A DNA stretch of 64,000 nt from positions 1,713,701 to 1,777,700 of the forward strand of contig PJRA01000272.1 of the NCBI GenBank assembly GCA_016987375.1, given 5' to 3'. The notes below the pieces were generated by a model. That model saw only the letters and a list, made by a program, of their open reading frames with translations. It was not told where the DNA came from and did not search any database. Below are positions 11,211 through 23,371 of this stretch, in pieces. Source of the stretch: Brachionus koreanus. Lineage: Eukaryota > Rotifera > Eurotatoria > Ploima > Brachionidae. A program made the translations under genes and the position numbers. Numbering within the stretch: the first letter of the stretch is position 1; each line of letters starts with the position of its first letter.

Positions 11211-14200
11211 TTAGTTATAACATCCATTTTCAATTGGATTTTCATTGACATTAAATGATTTTAAAACTATTTTATAAACATTGAATCGTTTAATTGCCTT
11301 ATTCTTGTGAGGTCCGTTGCATTCAAGACCTCCATTGATAGCCATTGTACTTGAGCCAAAGTAGCCTTTTTTTACCTCTACACGTGAACCAACGTTTGTT
11401 TTCCAGAACCAAAAAGCAGTTGCCCATGCATACTCATCAATTCGTGACACAAGGCTGGGTTCTTTTAAAAGCCTATCGTCATTAAATAAATCACGGCTAG
11501 CGGCTTCATAATTGTAATGCCATGACTAATTTTAAAAATTTAGACTTATTTAATATAAAAAAATTTGCCTACTAGTTGAATATAGCCTCTACCATAGTAA
11601 TTTTTCCCAATGTATCGACTAGTTCCATACATTCCAGGGCACTCGGTTTTTACACATGCATATTCTGATTTGGCCTTTAACCCATCTGATTCCCATAGAA
11701 TTTGAGCTAAAAACATAGCAGCCTCACGCTTTGTTTTAATGCCTCCCAAAGGTTCTAACTGTGATACAAAATTTGAATATTTTTCATAAGATGGCAAATC
11801 ATAGCCGGCTTTTGTAACAGCCGTTAAAAATTCTTGAAATCTGACTAGATGACCTTTATCAGCATATTTTGACAATTCTTTGTGCGGTGTAGTTGTCTTG
11901 ACTAAATTATTACTCTCTGTTGGTGAAGTTAAGAGTGATATACCTCCATCAATATTGCACCTAGATCGGAAAATACAAAAAGGATAACTTATTTTAATTA
12001 TAATTTTTTAAGACATTTAATAAATAACTATTTAAATTAAGAAAAAAAGAGTTAACATGAAAAATTTGCATTTTAAATTTAAAAAAAATTTGGAAAAAAT
12101 TAAAAAATAAATCAATATTTTTCAAAATTATTTTAAGTTAAAATATTTTTATTTTTTTACTATTAGACTAAAGAAAAATTTTTTTCAGAACCCATTTTTG
12201 TAATTTCAATGTTGTATTTTTATTATTTAATTTCAAATAAATATCATAATAAAGATTTAAATCTTAACAAGCATGGAATCGAAAAAAATCTAAATTCAAC
12301 AGTAAATTTAAAAGTATCAGTCCTTGGTTTTTATTTTTAATTCACTATTCTTCTCCCCTCTGAAAACTTCGCTGAATTGACAAAAGAAATGCCTTATCAT
12401 ACTTTTAATTTAAAAAAATTTTACCCAACATACCCACTCAACTTTAAATCTTCAAAATCAAAATCACTTAAAATTTAAATTTAAGCAAATATCATCTAAG
12501 TAAATATTTTTCTTATTTGATTTCATAATGAAAATTTTAAAATCAATCTATTAAATTTCAATTCAAATTTATATTCTTTTCTTTATTACCTTAAATAAAA
12601 TTAAATTTTGTTCGAGAATTTTATGTAAAATATTTTTAAATTCAATTTTTAAATACAATATAAATGTTATTAATACATAAGTTATAGACTCAAAATCGAA
12701 TAAAAGTCTAATTTTTAAAAATCTCAGATTTCTTTCAGTAATTTAAAAAATTTTCATAGTCTAAATCTTCATGAAAAAAACTTGATGAAGAGTTTTTGTA
12801 GAGCTTACAACATTTTACTGTTTGCAGAATCTTTTTAATAGGTAATTACTAAAACACAGATGAGACTTATTTTCCTTGTAAAAGAAAAGATAGCTCAGAG
12901 AATCGAAAAAACCTTCAGGGTTTGATATATAAAGATTGAATTAATATTATCAGTATTTAAAAATTATGATCATTAAAAAACTTTAAAATTATTTTAAGTT
13001 TGAACTAAGATAAAAAAATTAATGCATTTTTTTAATTTTCTAAGCATTTATATACATTTTAAAGATGTGTTAAAATCTCTACGAATTTTAAGACAATTTT
13101 TAATGTGATAATTTTTTTTTGTTTATGTTACCCTAATTAATCTATTTAGTCAATAAAATATATTTTATTATGTTAATACAAAAATATTAAATTGAAAATT
13201 TAATGAATAAACTTGTCTATTGAAAAATTCATTTGGCTCTACAAAAAAGTCAAATTTGTCGCTCACTAAGAGTTTAAGCAAAACAATCATCCAGTACTTA
13301 CAAATCTTTTGAGCAATAATTATAGATTAGTCCATTTTTGTCAAAGTAAATTCCCGAAGTACCATTTATGATTTGAGTTGAACAACCTCTGTACAAAACT
13401 AAAATGAGATACGTGAAAATCTTTTTCAAATGTATTTTTGTTGAATAATACGATTTTTATCCCAAGGATTGTACCATGAAACACAAACTCCTACGCACTC
13501 AACTGTATTATGCTTTATTTTTTCTAAATTAGGCGGATTTCCACATGCCTATGTAAATAAAAAAATTACTTTTGATATTTTGAATAAATTTTTTTAATAC
13601 TGGCCATCTAGCATTGCAAAAATAACAAGTTATTGATTTAGTTTGCGATTCGTTGTAAAATGAATTCACTTCTTGGATTTTAGTTGAATTATATAAAGGA
13701 ATAGTCGATTTTATTTCTAATTCAACAGTTATATCAAAATAGTTAACTGAATCATCTTCATTTTCATCATCATCACATTTTTCATTTTCATTTTTATTTT
13801 CGGTTTCTTCATCATAATCAGAATCTATAACATTTGTCTTAGCCAAACTTTTTTCCAAAATAGCTCTTCCTTCATTTTGGACTTTAAAACTTGAATTTTT
13901 ATTCTCTTGTTCAGTGATATTAGTCCTATTTGTAGCTACAGTTGTATTTAATATTTTTTCAAGAGGAGAATAATTACAAAAATCAGATGAGCAGACGTAA
14001 TATATCAAGTCTTTAGATTCATTTAAAATTGATAAACTTGAAACATTTTTTAAACATCCTCTATACAGAAGATTATTATCAAGTTGATTTAACCATGAGA
14101 CACACATTCCCTGACATTCAACAACACTAAATTTAATTTCATTCAAATCGATTGGATCAGCGCAAGCTTTCCATCGCTCATTACAAAAATAGCACTGAAT

Positions 14201-15144
14201 TGTTTCTAAAATCAAAAGCAAAATTAGAGAAATATGAATTTTTAATTAAAATTTGGGTGGCTAAATAATTAGAAAAAAAATTTAATTTTTAAATTTTAAA
14301 AATTCGTATTTAATTAAGATTTAAAGGCTTAAAAATTTAATTTTTAACAACCCTATTTCATAAACTTGTAGCAATTTATAATTTTTTTTAGTAAATTTTT
14401 TACTGGATTGTTCAGCGGAAGTTGTAAGTATCTCAGAGCTAAAAGTTGTAGATTTGAACTCGTTTGGTTTTTCTTCTTCATAATTAATATTGCACCTTAA
14501 ATTAAATTTAAGATTTAATTTTTAAAAATCCATAAATAAAACCTTAAGTCAAGTCAAAATTAAATCAATTAATGAAAAATTTTTCTTCTAATTTATTATT
14601 TTTTGAGAATAAAAACAATTATAAAACAAAAATTGAGATTGCCACGAAACTTCTGCATTTTTAAAAGTAAAATAAGTAAAGAACAATTTTTCATTCGACT
14701 TGACTTGTTAATTTAAAATTGTGGAATTTTTGAAAAAAAGTTTTTGAATGAAACTTACAAATCATGATAGCAGTATTTATAAATTATTCCATTTTGATCT
14801 ACATATAAACTTGCATTATCTGGCAAAAAAAAATTTGAACAGCCTCTATAAATTTCTGTAAAAATTGAGTAAATTGTACAACTTTTATGATCACATATTT
14901 TTATTTATTACTTTGATTAATTTTCCACATCCTACAAGGACCGCGACAAATTTCTTTATTGTATCTTATTAAACCAAGATTGGGCACTGCTCCACAAGCC
15001 TAGCAGAGATATTAGTTCTAATTTAGCAAAAAAAGTCAATGCACGTACCTCCCAATTTGAGTTGCACGCATAGCAGATCAAAGATTCGATTGTATAAATT
15101 TGGATTAAACTATAAAAAACTAAAAAAAAATTTAGTTTGCACAT
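11211..15144 (-). CDS. Secreted Ly6-domain / GH19 chitinase fusion protein B (three Ly6 domains)
   Basis: A tandem paralogue of the gene just downstream on the same strand. ATG 15142-15144 starts a signal peptide (MCKLNFFLVFYSLIQIYTIE). Ly6 domain 1: ICYACNSNWE, ACGAVP, CRGPCRMW, YRGCSN, KYCYHDL|CN. Domain 2: IQCYFCNERWKACADP, VECQGMCVSW, YRGCLK, YVCSSDFCN. A highly acidic Asp/Glu/Asn linker (about 13740-13830) follows. Domain 3: ITCYFCNARWP|ACGNP, CVGVCVSWYN, YRGCST, NYCSKDL|CN. Then a short linker and the GH19 domain: LWESDG, EYACVKT, YYGRGYIQL|SWHYNY, AWATAFWFWK, INGGLECNG, ending ENGCYN. Each Ly6 unit has eight Cys with a terminal CN, as in Ly6/uPAR proteins. Length is roughly 600-650 residues. 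An intron of about 1.3 kb (about 11964-13302) separates Ly6 domain 3 from GH19, far longer than the others. Same domain order and same CN exon break as gene A show common origin. Confidence 0.8.
11964..13302 (-). other. Long intron of the Ly6-GH19 gene B
   Basis: The donor side follows KYC-type CSKDL (GTAAGTAC on the minus strand at about 13303) and the acceptor precedes CNIDGG at about 11963. It is filled with A/T-rich sequence without open frames. I cannot exclude a separate terminal exon here that would turn this region into two genes, but the Ly6 C-terminal CN is only found across this gap. Confidence 0.6.
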
Positions 15145-15596
15145 TTGTTGTAGTATATTTAGATCAAATTATTCTAGTTGTAGAAAAAAGAATATGTTGT
15201 GACTTCATTGAACTGTTTAACTAATTAATTTTTTGTTTGTTTGCATTTTAGGCGTTAAAGATTTATTTTCTACATGATATTTGTAAATGGTTTTTTTGTT
15301 TATCAAAAATAATTTATCAGTATTCAATTTATTTTCAAAATAATTGGAATAAAATTTTTGCTCTGTTTTAAATTGTTTTATTTTACTTAATAATTTAACT
15401 TAATTTTATATTAGCATAATTTCAAAGCGACTAGAAATACTCAAATCTTAATTTCACAATTTTTCTTTTCTTTTTTCAATTACTGATAAAAATTTATATA
15501 TAAATTAAAACTCACTTATTAGAAAATATATTAAATCAATAAGCCCAGATAGGCAAGTTTTAAAGTTAAGAGCGTTTGGAACACTTAGAATATTAA
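15145..15596. other. Divergent intergenic region
   Basis: Separates the 5' ends of the chitinase-like gene B (-) and the LENG9-like gene (+), so both promoters should lie here. It is A/T-rich, and no specific element is recognisable. Confidence 0.5.
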
Positions 15597-17082
15597 ATGG
15601 CTAATTTGAATAAAGATCTTGTTTTAAAAAATATACAAAATTTAAAAAATCATCTAACAGATAATCAAGTTCCTAGTTTAAAATTATTGGAGAATATTGG
15701 TTGCCATCCATATGTTATCAAGTTAACAACTTTTAATGCTTATGGAATAAATTTAACAATTCAAATAAATGGTAATTTTCTATTGAATAAATTATAAAAT
15801 AGAAAAATTTAATGACATTTTTAAATAAGATGACCTTGATTTGTCAAAATCGACAGCAATTTCTACTCTAGTTAAAAAAGGAAGTCAAAATGATCAGCGA
15901 TCAAATTTATTTGATGAATTTCTAAACGAAAAAATAAAAGCTATCGACCCAAAAAGTGACATATTTATGATAAAACTATTTCAAAAATCACAAAATTATG
16001 TTGAAAAAAATTTTGATAAAAATAATGAAAATTTAGAAAAAAAATCATCCGTTAGAACAAAACAAATCAGGAAAAAAACAGATGATGAAGCGGACATAAG
16101 TTTAAAAAAAGCTCCCATGAAAACAGCAGGAGATGTTGTCAATAGAATACAGTGGGATGAGGAAATAAATAAAGAATTTATAACAGTTGGATACATTGAC
16201 AGATTTTTAGGGCTTAAGGAGTGTTCTTTTAGTACTTTTGATTGGGGTGATATAGTTCTAGCTGATTATGGAGCCCTTGCTATCCCTGAACATCGAATTA
16301 GCTATTTTAAGTTCAAAGATGAAATCATATGGGACAAGAAATCTCGATTGGATAACATTTTTGGATCGACTGGTTCTGGTCAAACGATACGAGATGTAAT
16401 CAATCGATTAGAAAATTTCGAATTTAAGCCAAAAAATGAGACAGTAAGCGAACAGCCAGAATCAAAACCAAAAAAAATTGAAACTGATAATCCAAACTAT
16501 TTTATATCAGTACCTATCAATAGTTTTCAAATAAAATCCAGCTTTGATCTTCTCAATTCAGACTTGTTGGAGTACAATGATCAAGTTGAAAACTTTCTGG
16601 TGCCTGATTCATCTTTTCATCTAACACTATGTACTTTGCGCATTGATAGCGAACAAGAATTGAACCAGATTAAAGAATTAATGAACAATTCAAAAGAAAT
16701 TTTTGCTCAGAATTTTCCAATTAAAATAGAATTTCAAGGATTAGAACAATTTTATAAAAAAGTTTTATACGTGAAATGTTTTGGTGAACTTGAAAAATTA
16801 GAAAATATACATAAAACTTTCTTAAGTCAACTTGAAAAAAAAAATATAAATATGGCTGGAAATTATTACACTTTTGTTCCGCATTTGACTGCCTTAAAAA
16901 TAAATAGCAATTCAAATAACAGAAATTTAACTTTGAATGATTTTGTAGATGAAAGTTTGTTGAAAAAATATGAAAATTTTAAATTTGGTGAAGAAATAAT
17001 TAATCGAATTCAGCTATGTAAAATGACCAATATAATAATCAATAAAGTTTATCCGATTGAACATGAAATAACAATGCAATGA
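15597..17082 (+). CDS. LENG9-like protein: MJ1316 domain plus AKAP7/2H phosphoesterase-like domain
   Basis: Two exons (15597-15771 and 15830-17082) joined in phase 1 across a 58-bp intron, which merges IQIN with DDLDLSKS. About 480 residues. After a charged N-terminal region, residues around TAGDVVNRIQWDEEI to IPEHRISYF, then LDNIFGSTGSG, match the MJ1316 (DUF504) domain associated with RNA cyclic-phosphate ends. The C-terminal 200 residues match the AKAP7 NLS / 2H phosphoesterase fold, with two H-x-T motifs: FHLTLCTL and FVPHLTALK. Human LENG9 joins the same two domains behind a CCCH zinc finger; none is seen here. The pairing suggests recognition and processing of 2',3'-cyclic or 2'-5' linked RNA ends, inferred from family only. 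Confidence 0.82.
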
Positions 17083-17559
17083 AATTAATAAATAAAATTA
17101 AAATGTTTTTTAATTAATTAGAAAATTCTTTTAAAAAATTTAAAAATTCTTTTTAAGCTTATCATTGACTCAGGTTAAGTTTTTCTCATTATCTAAGATT
17201 ATATTTCAATGAGGAGGTAACTAAAGGAAGGTAAATTAGAAAAAAGAAACTTCTATAACAACTCCTAATGAAAAAAAGTTGGCTAATTAAAAAATTACCG
17301 TTCCTTATACTTCTCCCATCAACATGAAAAGTTTTTTTCTTTAAACAAAACAGATTTTAATTACATCGAATATCAAAAGATTAATAACCATTAAAATTCA
17401 ACTTATGAAATTATTTATTATTTTTAATTTCATAAGAAAAAGTCTAAATTAGTATTTAAAAAAAACTAAAAATAAACAAGTTTTCCTAAAACTGACTTTT
17501 TTAAGAATTTTAGTTCTAATTTGAGTTAAGATACGACCTATCTAATATTCTGGTAAAGA

Positions 17560-17885
17560 TAAAGGAATTCAAGATAGCTGAGCATTTTCTAGTTCAATAA
17601 CTAGTTTATACATCAAATCTCCTCTCACTCTCCTTTCACTCAGTTTTGTTAGCTCCATCTTCAATAATCTTATTTCATAGTCCAAAGCTTTGAATGTCAA
17701 AGGTATTTTTGTGGCGCGTTCCTGGACTTTTTCTAATGTATTCACATCCATCTTTTTACTTTGATTTCACACTTGCACCGCAAATTCTAGATGAGCTCCT
17801 ACCGTAAATGTATATAATTTTTCCCTATGGAACGTTCGCTTAAGCATTCCAAGGATCTTATTAGCTTTTGTACATGCACTCTTTA
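17560..17885 (-). mobile_element. LINE reverse-transcriptase C-terminal fragment
   Basis: On the minus strand the translation reads ANKILGMLKRTF, then LYTFTVGAHLEFAVQV, a TGA where a Trp is normally found, and MDVNTLEKVQERATKIP followed by RRVRGDL. These are the conserved C-terminal reverse-transcriptase motifs of CR1/Jockey/RTE-type LINEs (VRPHLEYAVQVW, LEKVQRRATK, RRLRGDL). The in-frame stop and short length show a dead, 5'-truncated copy. Confidence 0.8.
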
Positions 17886-18830
17886 TTTATTAAACATTTA
17901 TATATTTAAATTTTTTTATTTATTCTATTTATTTAACACGTTAATATGTAATAAAATTCTATTGATTTTTTTATTATTTTTTTTCAGAAATTTAAATGAA
18001 AAAATAATTTGTTTCAAAAACTATTTTTTATAAAATCAAATCTCAATTAATTTAAGAGTTTAAATTAAGCATTTGAAAAACTATGTATTTTTGAAATTAA
18101 TTGTATTTGTATTAAAATGATGTATTTTTTAATAAAATTAATTAAGTATTTCATTATTGTTAATACTATATTTAAAAAAAAACTATCAAAATACAATACT
18201 TGTGTGAAAGTAAAAAAAAAGTCATTTAAAGTCTTTTCAAATTAAAAATTTTTTTTTTTCGAAATAAAGTCTTTTGACTTTGAAATGAATTTAAATGACT
18301 TTTTTTTTAACTTTGCTCAAGTCTGCTAGTAAGTTGAATCATAAATTTTACTCCTTAAAAGCTCATAATTTCTCTTGAAACTTTTTTTCAGAAAAATTGA
18401 CAGAGCCTTGCACAGTTAAGAATAAAAAATTCTTTAAAACCGTGATTAGAAACTAGTTTTTAAAATTTAAAAAAAATCCAAGTCAAGTCTTTTCAATAGA
18501 TTTGATTTTGACTTTATGACTTTTAAACAACCCTGACTAAATGTTTAAACTACATTTTAAGTAAAAATTTAATGCATTATCATTAAATTAATCATAATAA
18601 ATAATGGATTAAATTGCATTAATAAACTTTTCTAAAAAATGCACAAGTCTGCTGTCAATCCTTTTTTTTCAGTATTTCATAAATTTGAATTGAGAATATT
18701 TTATTTCATTTCTAGATGATCCATTTTCAAAACCACCAAGTTAAACCCGTTGATAGACCGTAAAATTTGTGAACTATAGTCAAAACTATATTTATCCCTA
18801 TTCTTTTATTGAATAAATAATGGTCATTAA

Positions 18831-18977
18831 CTAATTTGTGAGACAGTCAATACCAAACCTCTAAACACAAATTTCACAAACAGAAAATCAAGTCACATTG
18901 ATAAGCTACCAGAAGCCGATATTGCAAACTATGCGAAATTCAAGGAGAATTGGACACGCATTACAGCCGTGCCTTAA
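18831..18977 (+). other. Short coding-like open stretch, unassigned
   Basis: One frame stays open for about 48 codons with balanced amino-acid use (ending DIANYAKFKENWTRITAVP and TAA), unlike the Lys/Asn/Ile/Phe-dominated chance frames nearby. No start codon or clear splice partner was found. It may be a terminal exon or a pseudogene or transposon scrap; I recognise no family. Confidence 0.2.
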
Positions 18978-19294
18978 AAGCCGAATTTTAACAAAAAAAA
19001 TTTTAATTAATCATTCATCGCTTTTTATTTTTGATTTCTCAAAATGAAAGAATTTAATTTGTTTGAAATTTTCAAATTTTTTCTAATCTAATCCTAAAAA
19101 AAATTTTTGAATTCAAAAATCGATTTTCCACCTGAAAATATAATCCTTATAATTATTTAAAAATTCAAAATGTAAAATAATAGATATTAGAATTAACAAT
19201 TTAAATAAAAACCTTTTAAATTTATTTTAATTTTAAATATCAAGAAATTTTTAATTTTTTTTATCAAAACAAATCAATAGCTGTTTTTTGAATA

Positions 19295-20530
19295 ATGGAC
19301 TTGTACGATTTAAAAGACAATCAGTCCGACTATTATTATCAAGAAGAGACTCGCGAGCCAGAAGTAATCGTTATTGAATCGACAGCAGATATAATCACTA
19401 ACCAAGGCCTGCCAGTTATATGCTGTTTAAGCCTTTGTCTGACAATCCTATGCATTGGAATTTTTTCAAAGCCAGTATTTAAAGGAGCATTTTACAAATA
19501 TCTTTTGTATGGTAGTATTTTTGATTCGATTACTTTAGTGTCCGTAATGGTTCGACCTTTACTTAGGCGATCTTTAACTGAAGATATTCATGAATTGTAT
19601 TTCTATTGTTTTTTTACCTCTTTTTCAGAGACAGCGGCGAGCCTAATGAAAATTATGGTGAGTCTTGATCGATACAGTCGAATGACTTCAATTTTTAGAT
19701 GCTTATCAAGACAGTCTCAATGTGTGATTTTGTGGTCATGCCTAATTTTAAGTTGGTTTATAACAAGTCCTCTACTATTTTATCATGACTATTTGGAATT
19801 CGAATGGTACAAATTGACAATGTTTGAGCTTTCATTGACTAAAATTGGAAAAAGTTGTAAAATAGGATCACTAATTTTAATAATTTCAATAGTTGTTTCT
19901 ATAAGTATATTTTCAATGCTTTTATACTTCAATGTTTTACTTAAAAAAGCAATGAATGAAAATTCAAAAAAGTTGCATAAAGCTCTGGAAATTGAAAAGA
20001 AAAAGACTAAAGACTTTGTCATAAATATGAAAAATGAAAGAGAAAAGTCAAGTGAAAGTGAGTTGAATTCACGAACAGAATTAGATAGAAAATTATATGA
20101 TGATGAAATAAAAATTTTTAATAAAATCGAGCCTAATTCGGCTAAAACTCCAATGGAAATAGAAAAGTCAAGACAAAAATTGACAGATATGATTGTTAAT
20201 TTAAATTATACTTTTGCAGCTGGACACAGTTTAAACATGATTTTGAGTATAAGTGAACAATTAAAAAATTTATTTGGTTTTAAAAATTTTAATGTAAAAC
20301 CAGGCAAAATTACAGATGAGACGGACATAACGTCATCTATTTTGGCTATTTCTAATCTCATTTTGTATTGCTCAATGGGTGTGCAGTTTTTTATTTATTT
20401 TTTTTATAGCCTAAATTTTAGATTTTATGTAGAAAAATCTTTCAAGAAAACATTTAGGTGTTTATTTTGTTTGACATGCACGATTGATCAAAATCTACCT
20501 GATAAAACTGATATCTACAAGCAAATATAA
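19295..20530 (+). CDS. Class-A (rhodopsin-like) G-protein-coupled receptor
   Basis: A complete 411-residue single-exon frame with an acidic N-terminus rich in Asp/Tyr, then seven hydrophobic spans. The E/DRY box appears as SLDRYSR at the end of TM3 (about residue 127). TM2-TM3 are joined by a loop with a Cys (YFYCFF) that could pair with the extracellular Cys near TM5. The third intracellular loop is very long (about residues 225-310), rich in Lys/Glu and partly coiled-coil-like. TM7 ends IYFFYSLNFRFYV in place of NPxxY, followed by helix-8-like KSFKKTFRCLFCL with cysteines fit for palmitoylation. The pattern is that of peptide (FMRFamide/neuropeptide-like) receptors of invertebrates; the ligand cannot be inferred. 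Confidence 0.8.
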   Translation: MDLYDLKDNQSDYYYQEETREPEVIVIESTADIITNQGLPVICCLSLCLTILCIGIFSKPVFKGAFYKYLLYGSIFDSITLVSVMVRPLLRRSLTEDIHELYFYCFFTSFSETAASLMKIMVSLDRYSRMTSIFRCLSRQSQCVILWSCLILSWFITSPLLFYHDYLEFEWYKLTMFELSLTKIGKSCKIGSLILIISIVVSISIFSMLLYFNVLLKKAMNENSKKLHKALEIEKKKTKDFVINMKNEREKSSESELNSRTELDRKLYDDEIKIFNKIEPNSAKTPMEIEKSRQKLTDMIVNLNYTFAAGHSLNMILSISEQLKNLFGFKNFNVKPGKITDETDITSSILAISNLILYCSMGVQFFIYFFYSLNFRFYVEKSFKKTFRCLFCLTCTIDQNLPDKTDIYKQI

Positions 20531-21153
20531 TTAAAAAATTTTTTGTGACTAAATAATTTTTGAATGAAATATTGATTTAATTTTTAAAATAAACTAAAAT
20601 TGAAATTGTTTCTTCAATAAATTAAAAGATTTTGAAAATACTTGTCCAAATCAAAAAAATTCTTATAATCCGTTTGCCAACACTAATTATATCCATTATC
20701 ATTTTAAAAACTTAATCAAATTAGAGTAATGTCTTATTAAAAAATGAATCCTTTAATTCATTTTATAAATCTATTCAGAATTTAGGTTTACTGTCGGCTT
20801 TTTCAGAAACATCAAAACACATTTTATAATCAACACAGCAGCGTTGTACGGCATCTACTATTTTCTGAGAAAGTCGCCAAATGTGCTACCAACAATGTAA
20901 GCTAGAATATTGACTGCGTATTTCAGTAATATTCTAGGCAGATATTCAATTTAAAATAAAAAAATATAATCTATTAATAGATAAATAATTTTCTCATCCC
21001 ATCCAAAACATAGAAAAAATTTACAATCCTTTAATATTTAGAACTAATTTGAAAAATAGACAAAGGTAAAATTAAATAAATTTATTAATTTTTAATTAAA
21101 GAAAAAGTTTTAATTTTAAATTAAATGTGAAATCAAAAAAAAAATGAAAAATC
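20531..21153. other. Intergenic, 3' ends of convergent genes; hairpin remnant
   Basis: Around 20900-20937 there is a hairpin (CTAGAATATTGACTG / CAGTAATATTCTAG) next to a slightly less A/T-rich block (20780-20940). On the minus strand that block has a 35-codon open stretch ending in SEKADSKPKF. I cannot assign it. Confidence 0.35.
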
Positions 21154-23371
21154 TTATAGAGCAACGGAGCTTTTGTTCTCAATTATGAATTTGTCAATTA
21201 TTAGCCATCTTAGTTCAAGATCTTGAACTTTTTTGTGTGTTAAAGGCTCTCGAATTCTAATTTTAACTTCTAGTTTTCCACCAAGTTGTCTTCGTCCTTC
21301 GAGCAACTAAAAAAAACCAATGTAAAAGCTTTTCATTTTCAATTAATTTGATAAAACTTACTTCGAACGCATCATGGATTGTCGCTGAATTTTCCAATTG
21401 TTGTAATTTGACTAAACTTGTTGCAAGTAACTTATCTCCTTTTAGAAAGCCCCTAGAGAAAATTCAAAATAAAAAAACTAAAAAATCTGTATTTATTTTT
21501 ATTACGCCTTGTAATAAATTTCAAATTTAAGGTCTTTTCGATTCATTAGTCTACAAAATTTAGACTGTTTTCTTTGTATTTGAACTCTAAAATTTTGATT
21601 AAATTCTTGAACCAAAATGATTAAAAATTGAATGGAAAACAAAAATAAAAAACTTGTTTCTCACCAGGATTTAGAGTTCCGGAAATTTTTGAGGTCTTAT
21701 CAGTTTGTAATGCTTCCTTTAGACAAATCAATAAATTTATAATTAAAAATTGCTTTTTTTTTTACAGGTGGATACGGAAATTCAAATTTAACATAAGTTG
21801 TCAAATGCTTTTCATCAAAATCTTTAGGTAATGGCAAATTAACAGCTCTGATAATCGTCAACTCCAAATCATTGTCCGTCAAATCCGAATTGCAATCAAT
21901 TGTTTGATAAGAGCGTTTTTCATAATGATACAATGGTACATCTTGTCCTCTAGTGAATGCTGTTTTCAAAGCATCTAAATCTTTGATTGATTCTTTGGCT
22001 AATTTATTAAATCTAAAATTAATTTTTCCTATTTATTACAATTTAAGCTGAATTTATTAAAATAACTTGTTTGCATTGTTTACATCTCCCATTTGAGTAA
22101 AATGCTTGAAATTATTTGTGGCTATTTTAACTTGTTCCCTTAAATCATCCATGAGACGCTGATAGATTGAATTTCTGTCACCGGTTAATGGCTCATCATC
22201 AAGGACAACTGATTGGGTTTTTTCAACTTTTGTCTGAATCTGAGTAGCGTTTTGTTTAGATGGTGATACTTTACTTTGTAATTGCGGAGGAACTGGAAGC
22301 TTAGTTCACAAAATTATTAAATTATTAGACTAGAATAAGTATAAGAAAATTTTACATTTTTCATATCCAAAGGTAGACCGTTTTCAGCTGCTATAATCAT
22401 AGAATCGAAACCTTTGGCATTTCTCAAATAGACAAGGGCTACATTTGTGTTTCCTTCTTTTTTAGCTTGTAGAGCAGCTTCTTTGAACAATCTTTGACGC
22501 TCTTCTAAAATTTTTAGCTCTTTACTAGCATAGGGACGTTTTTGAGGTGATTTTTTTTTCATTTCTGGCACAGGAGTGACCAAAGGATGTTGAACATTAC
22601 TTGGATTAGCAGGTTCTCGATTCGAACTTTGTCTTATTGGCTTAATATCGTCAAAATCTGGTGGTCTAAAGGCAGCTAGTTTTTTTTCTAGCTCATCATC
22701 CATTAAATTTTCTTTAGGCAGAATTTTTTTTATATTTGGTAACAAAGAATTAAGTTGTTTGTTAAGATGATCGTCACCCAAATCCAAATTATCACATACT
22801 AAATCATCATCATCGTCATCATTTTCATCAATTTCTCTACTCAATTGCTCTAATAAATCATCTCCAGCTTCATCAGGAATATTGTCGTATTTTTCTTCAT
22901 TTTTTGGTATTCTTGGAGCTGGTTTATCTGGAAGTACACTGGATCGATTAGGTTGAGATACGCTTAAAATCGGCCGACCATCTCTCTGGAGAGGAATCTG
23001 CGCAAAACCAGGAGGAACAACCAATTCTGAATAATTATATGCTTTCCCGTCCTTTGTTGCTTTAATTGCATCTTCAAATTGCTTAATATTATCAGATTAA
23101 TTACAAGGGAATAAATATGAAATAAATTTAAACAACTTTTAGCTGCCTTTGGTATCGTCTTTTCTTGCTTGAATCATTTTTAGCATTTGCTTCTTCCAAT
23201 TTTTGGGAAAATTCATTCTTAATTTGCACTAATGAATCTAGTGTTGTTCTGGGTATATCATGAGAAATCGGAACTTCTGGTATGTCAAAAGTTGGAACTA
23301 GAGTTGCATATAATTAGATTTTAAAATGAAAAATTTAAAAGATTACGATTCCCTAGGTCTATGTCATCCAT
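21154..23371 (-). CDS. CC2D1 / Lgd (coiled-coil and C2 domain protein 1)
   Basis: A multi-exon gene with ATG at 23369-23371 (MDDIDLGN, short first exon) and stop at 21154-21156. The order of segments is CC2D1-like. A basic stretch KRRYQRQLKQFEDAIKATKD followed by YSELVVPPGF is a DM14 unit. A low-complexity acidic linker with ENDDDDDDLVCD follows. A second DM14 unit contains AALQAKKEGNTNVALVYLRN and ENGLPLDM. Then come a helical region, YQRLMDDLREQVKIA and NKLAKESIKDLDAL, and a C-terminal C2 domain with DLELTIIRAVNLP, ending with an exon containing LLEGRRQLGGKLEVKIRIRE and RWLIIDKFI. CC2D1/Lgd binds the ESCRT-III subunit CHMP4/Shrub and regulates endosomal sorting and Notch. Vertebrate members have four DM14 repeats; only about two are evident here. 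Confidence 0.85.

Larger units (their letters stand above)
17083..19294. other. Intergenic with a LINE remnant and an orphan open stretch
   Basis: A/T-rich. It contains the minus-strand LINE fragment at 17560-17885 and a short coding-like stretch at 18831-18977, both listed separately. Nothing else recognisable. Confidence 0.5.

Noticed and set aside
20780..20940. Coding-like block with SEKADSKPKF
   Set aside because: Only about 35 codons, no start or splice partner, adjacent to a hairpin; left as intergenic.
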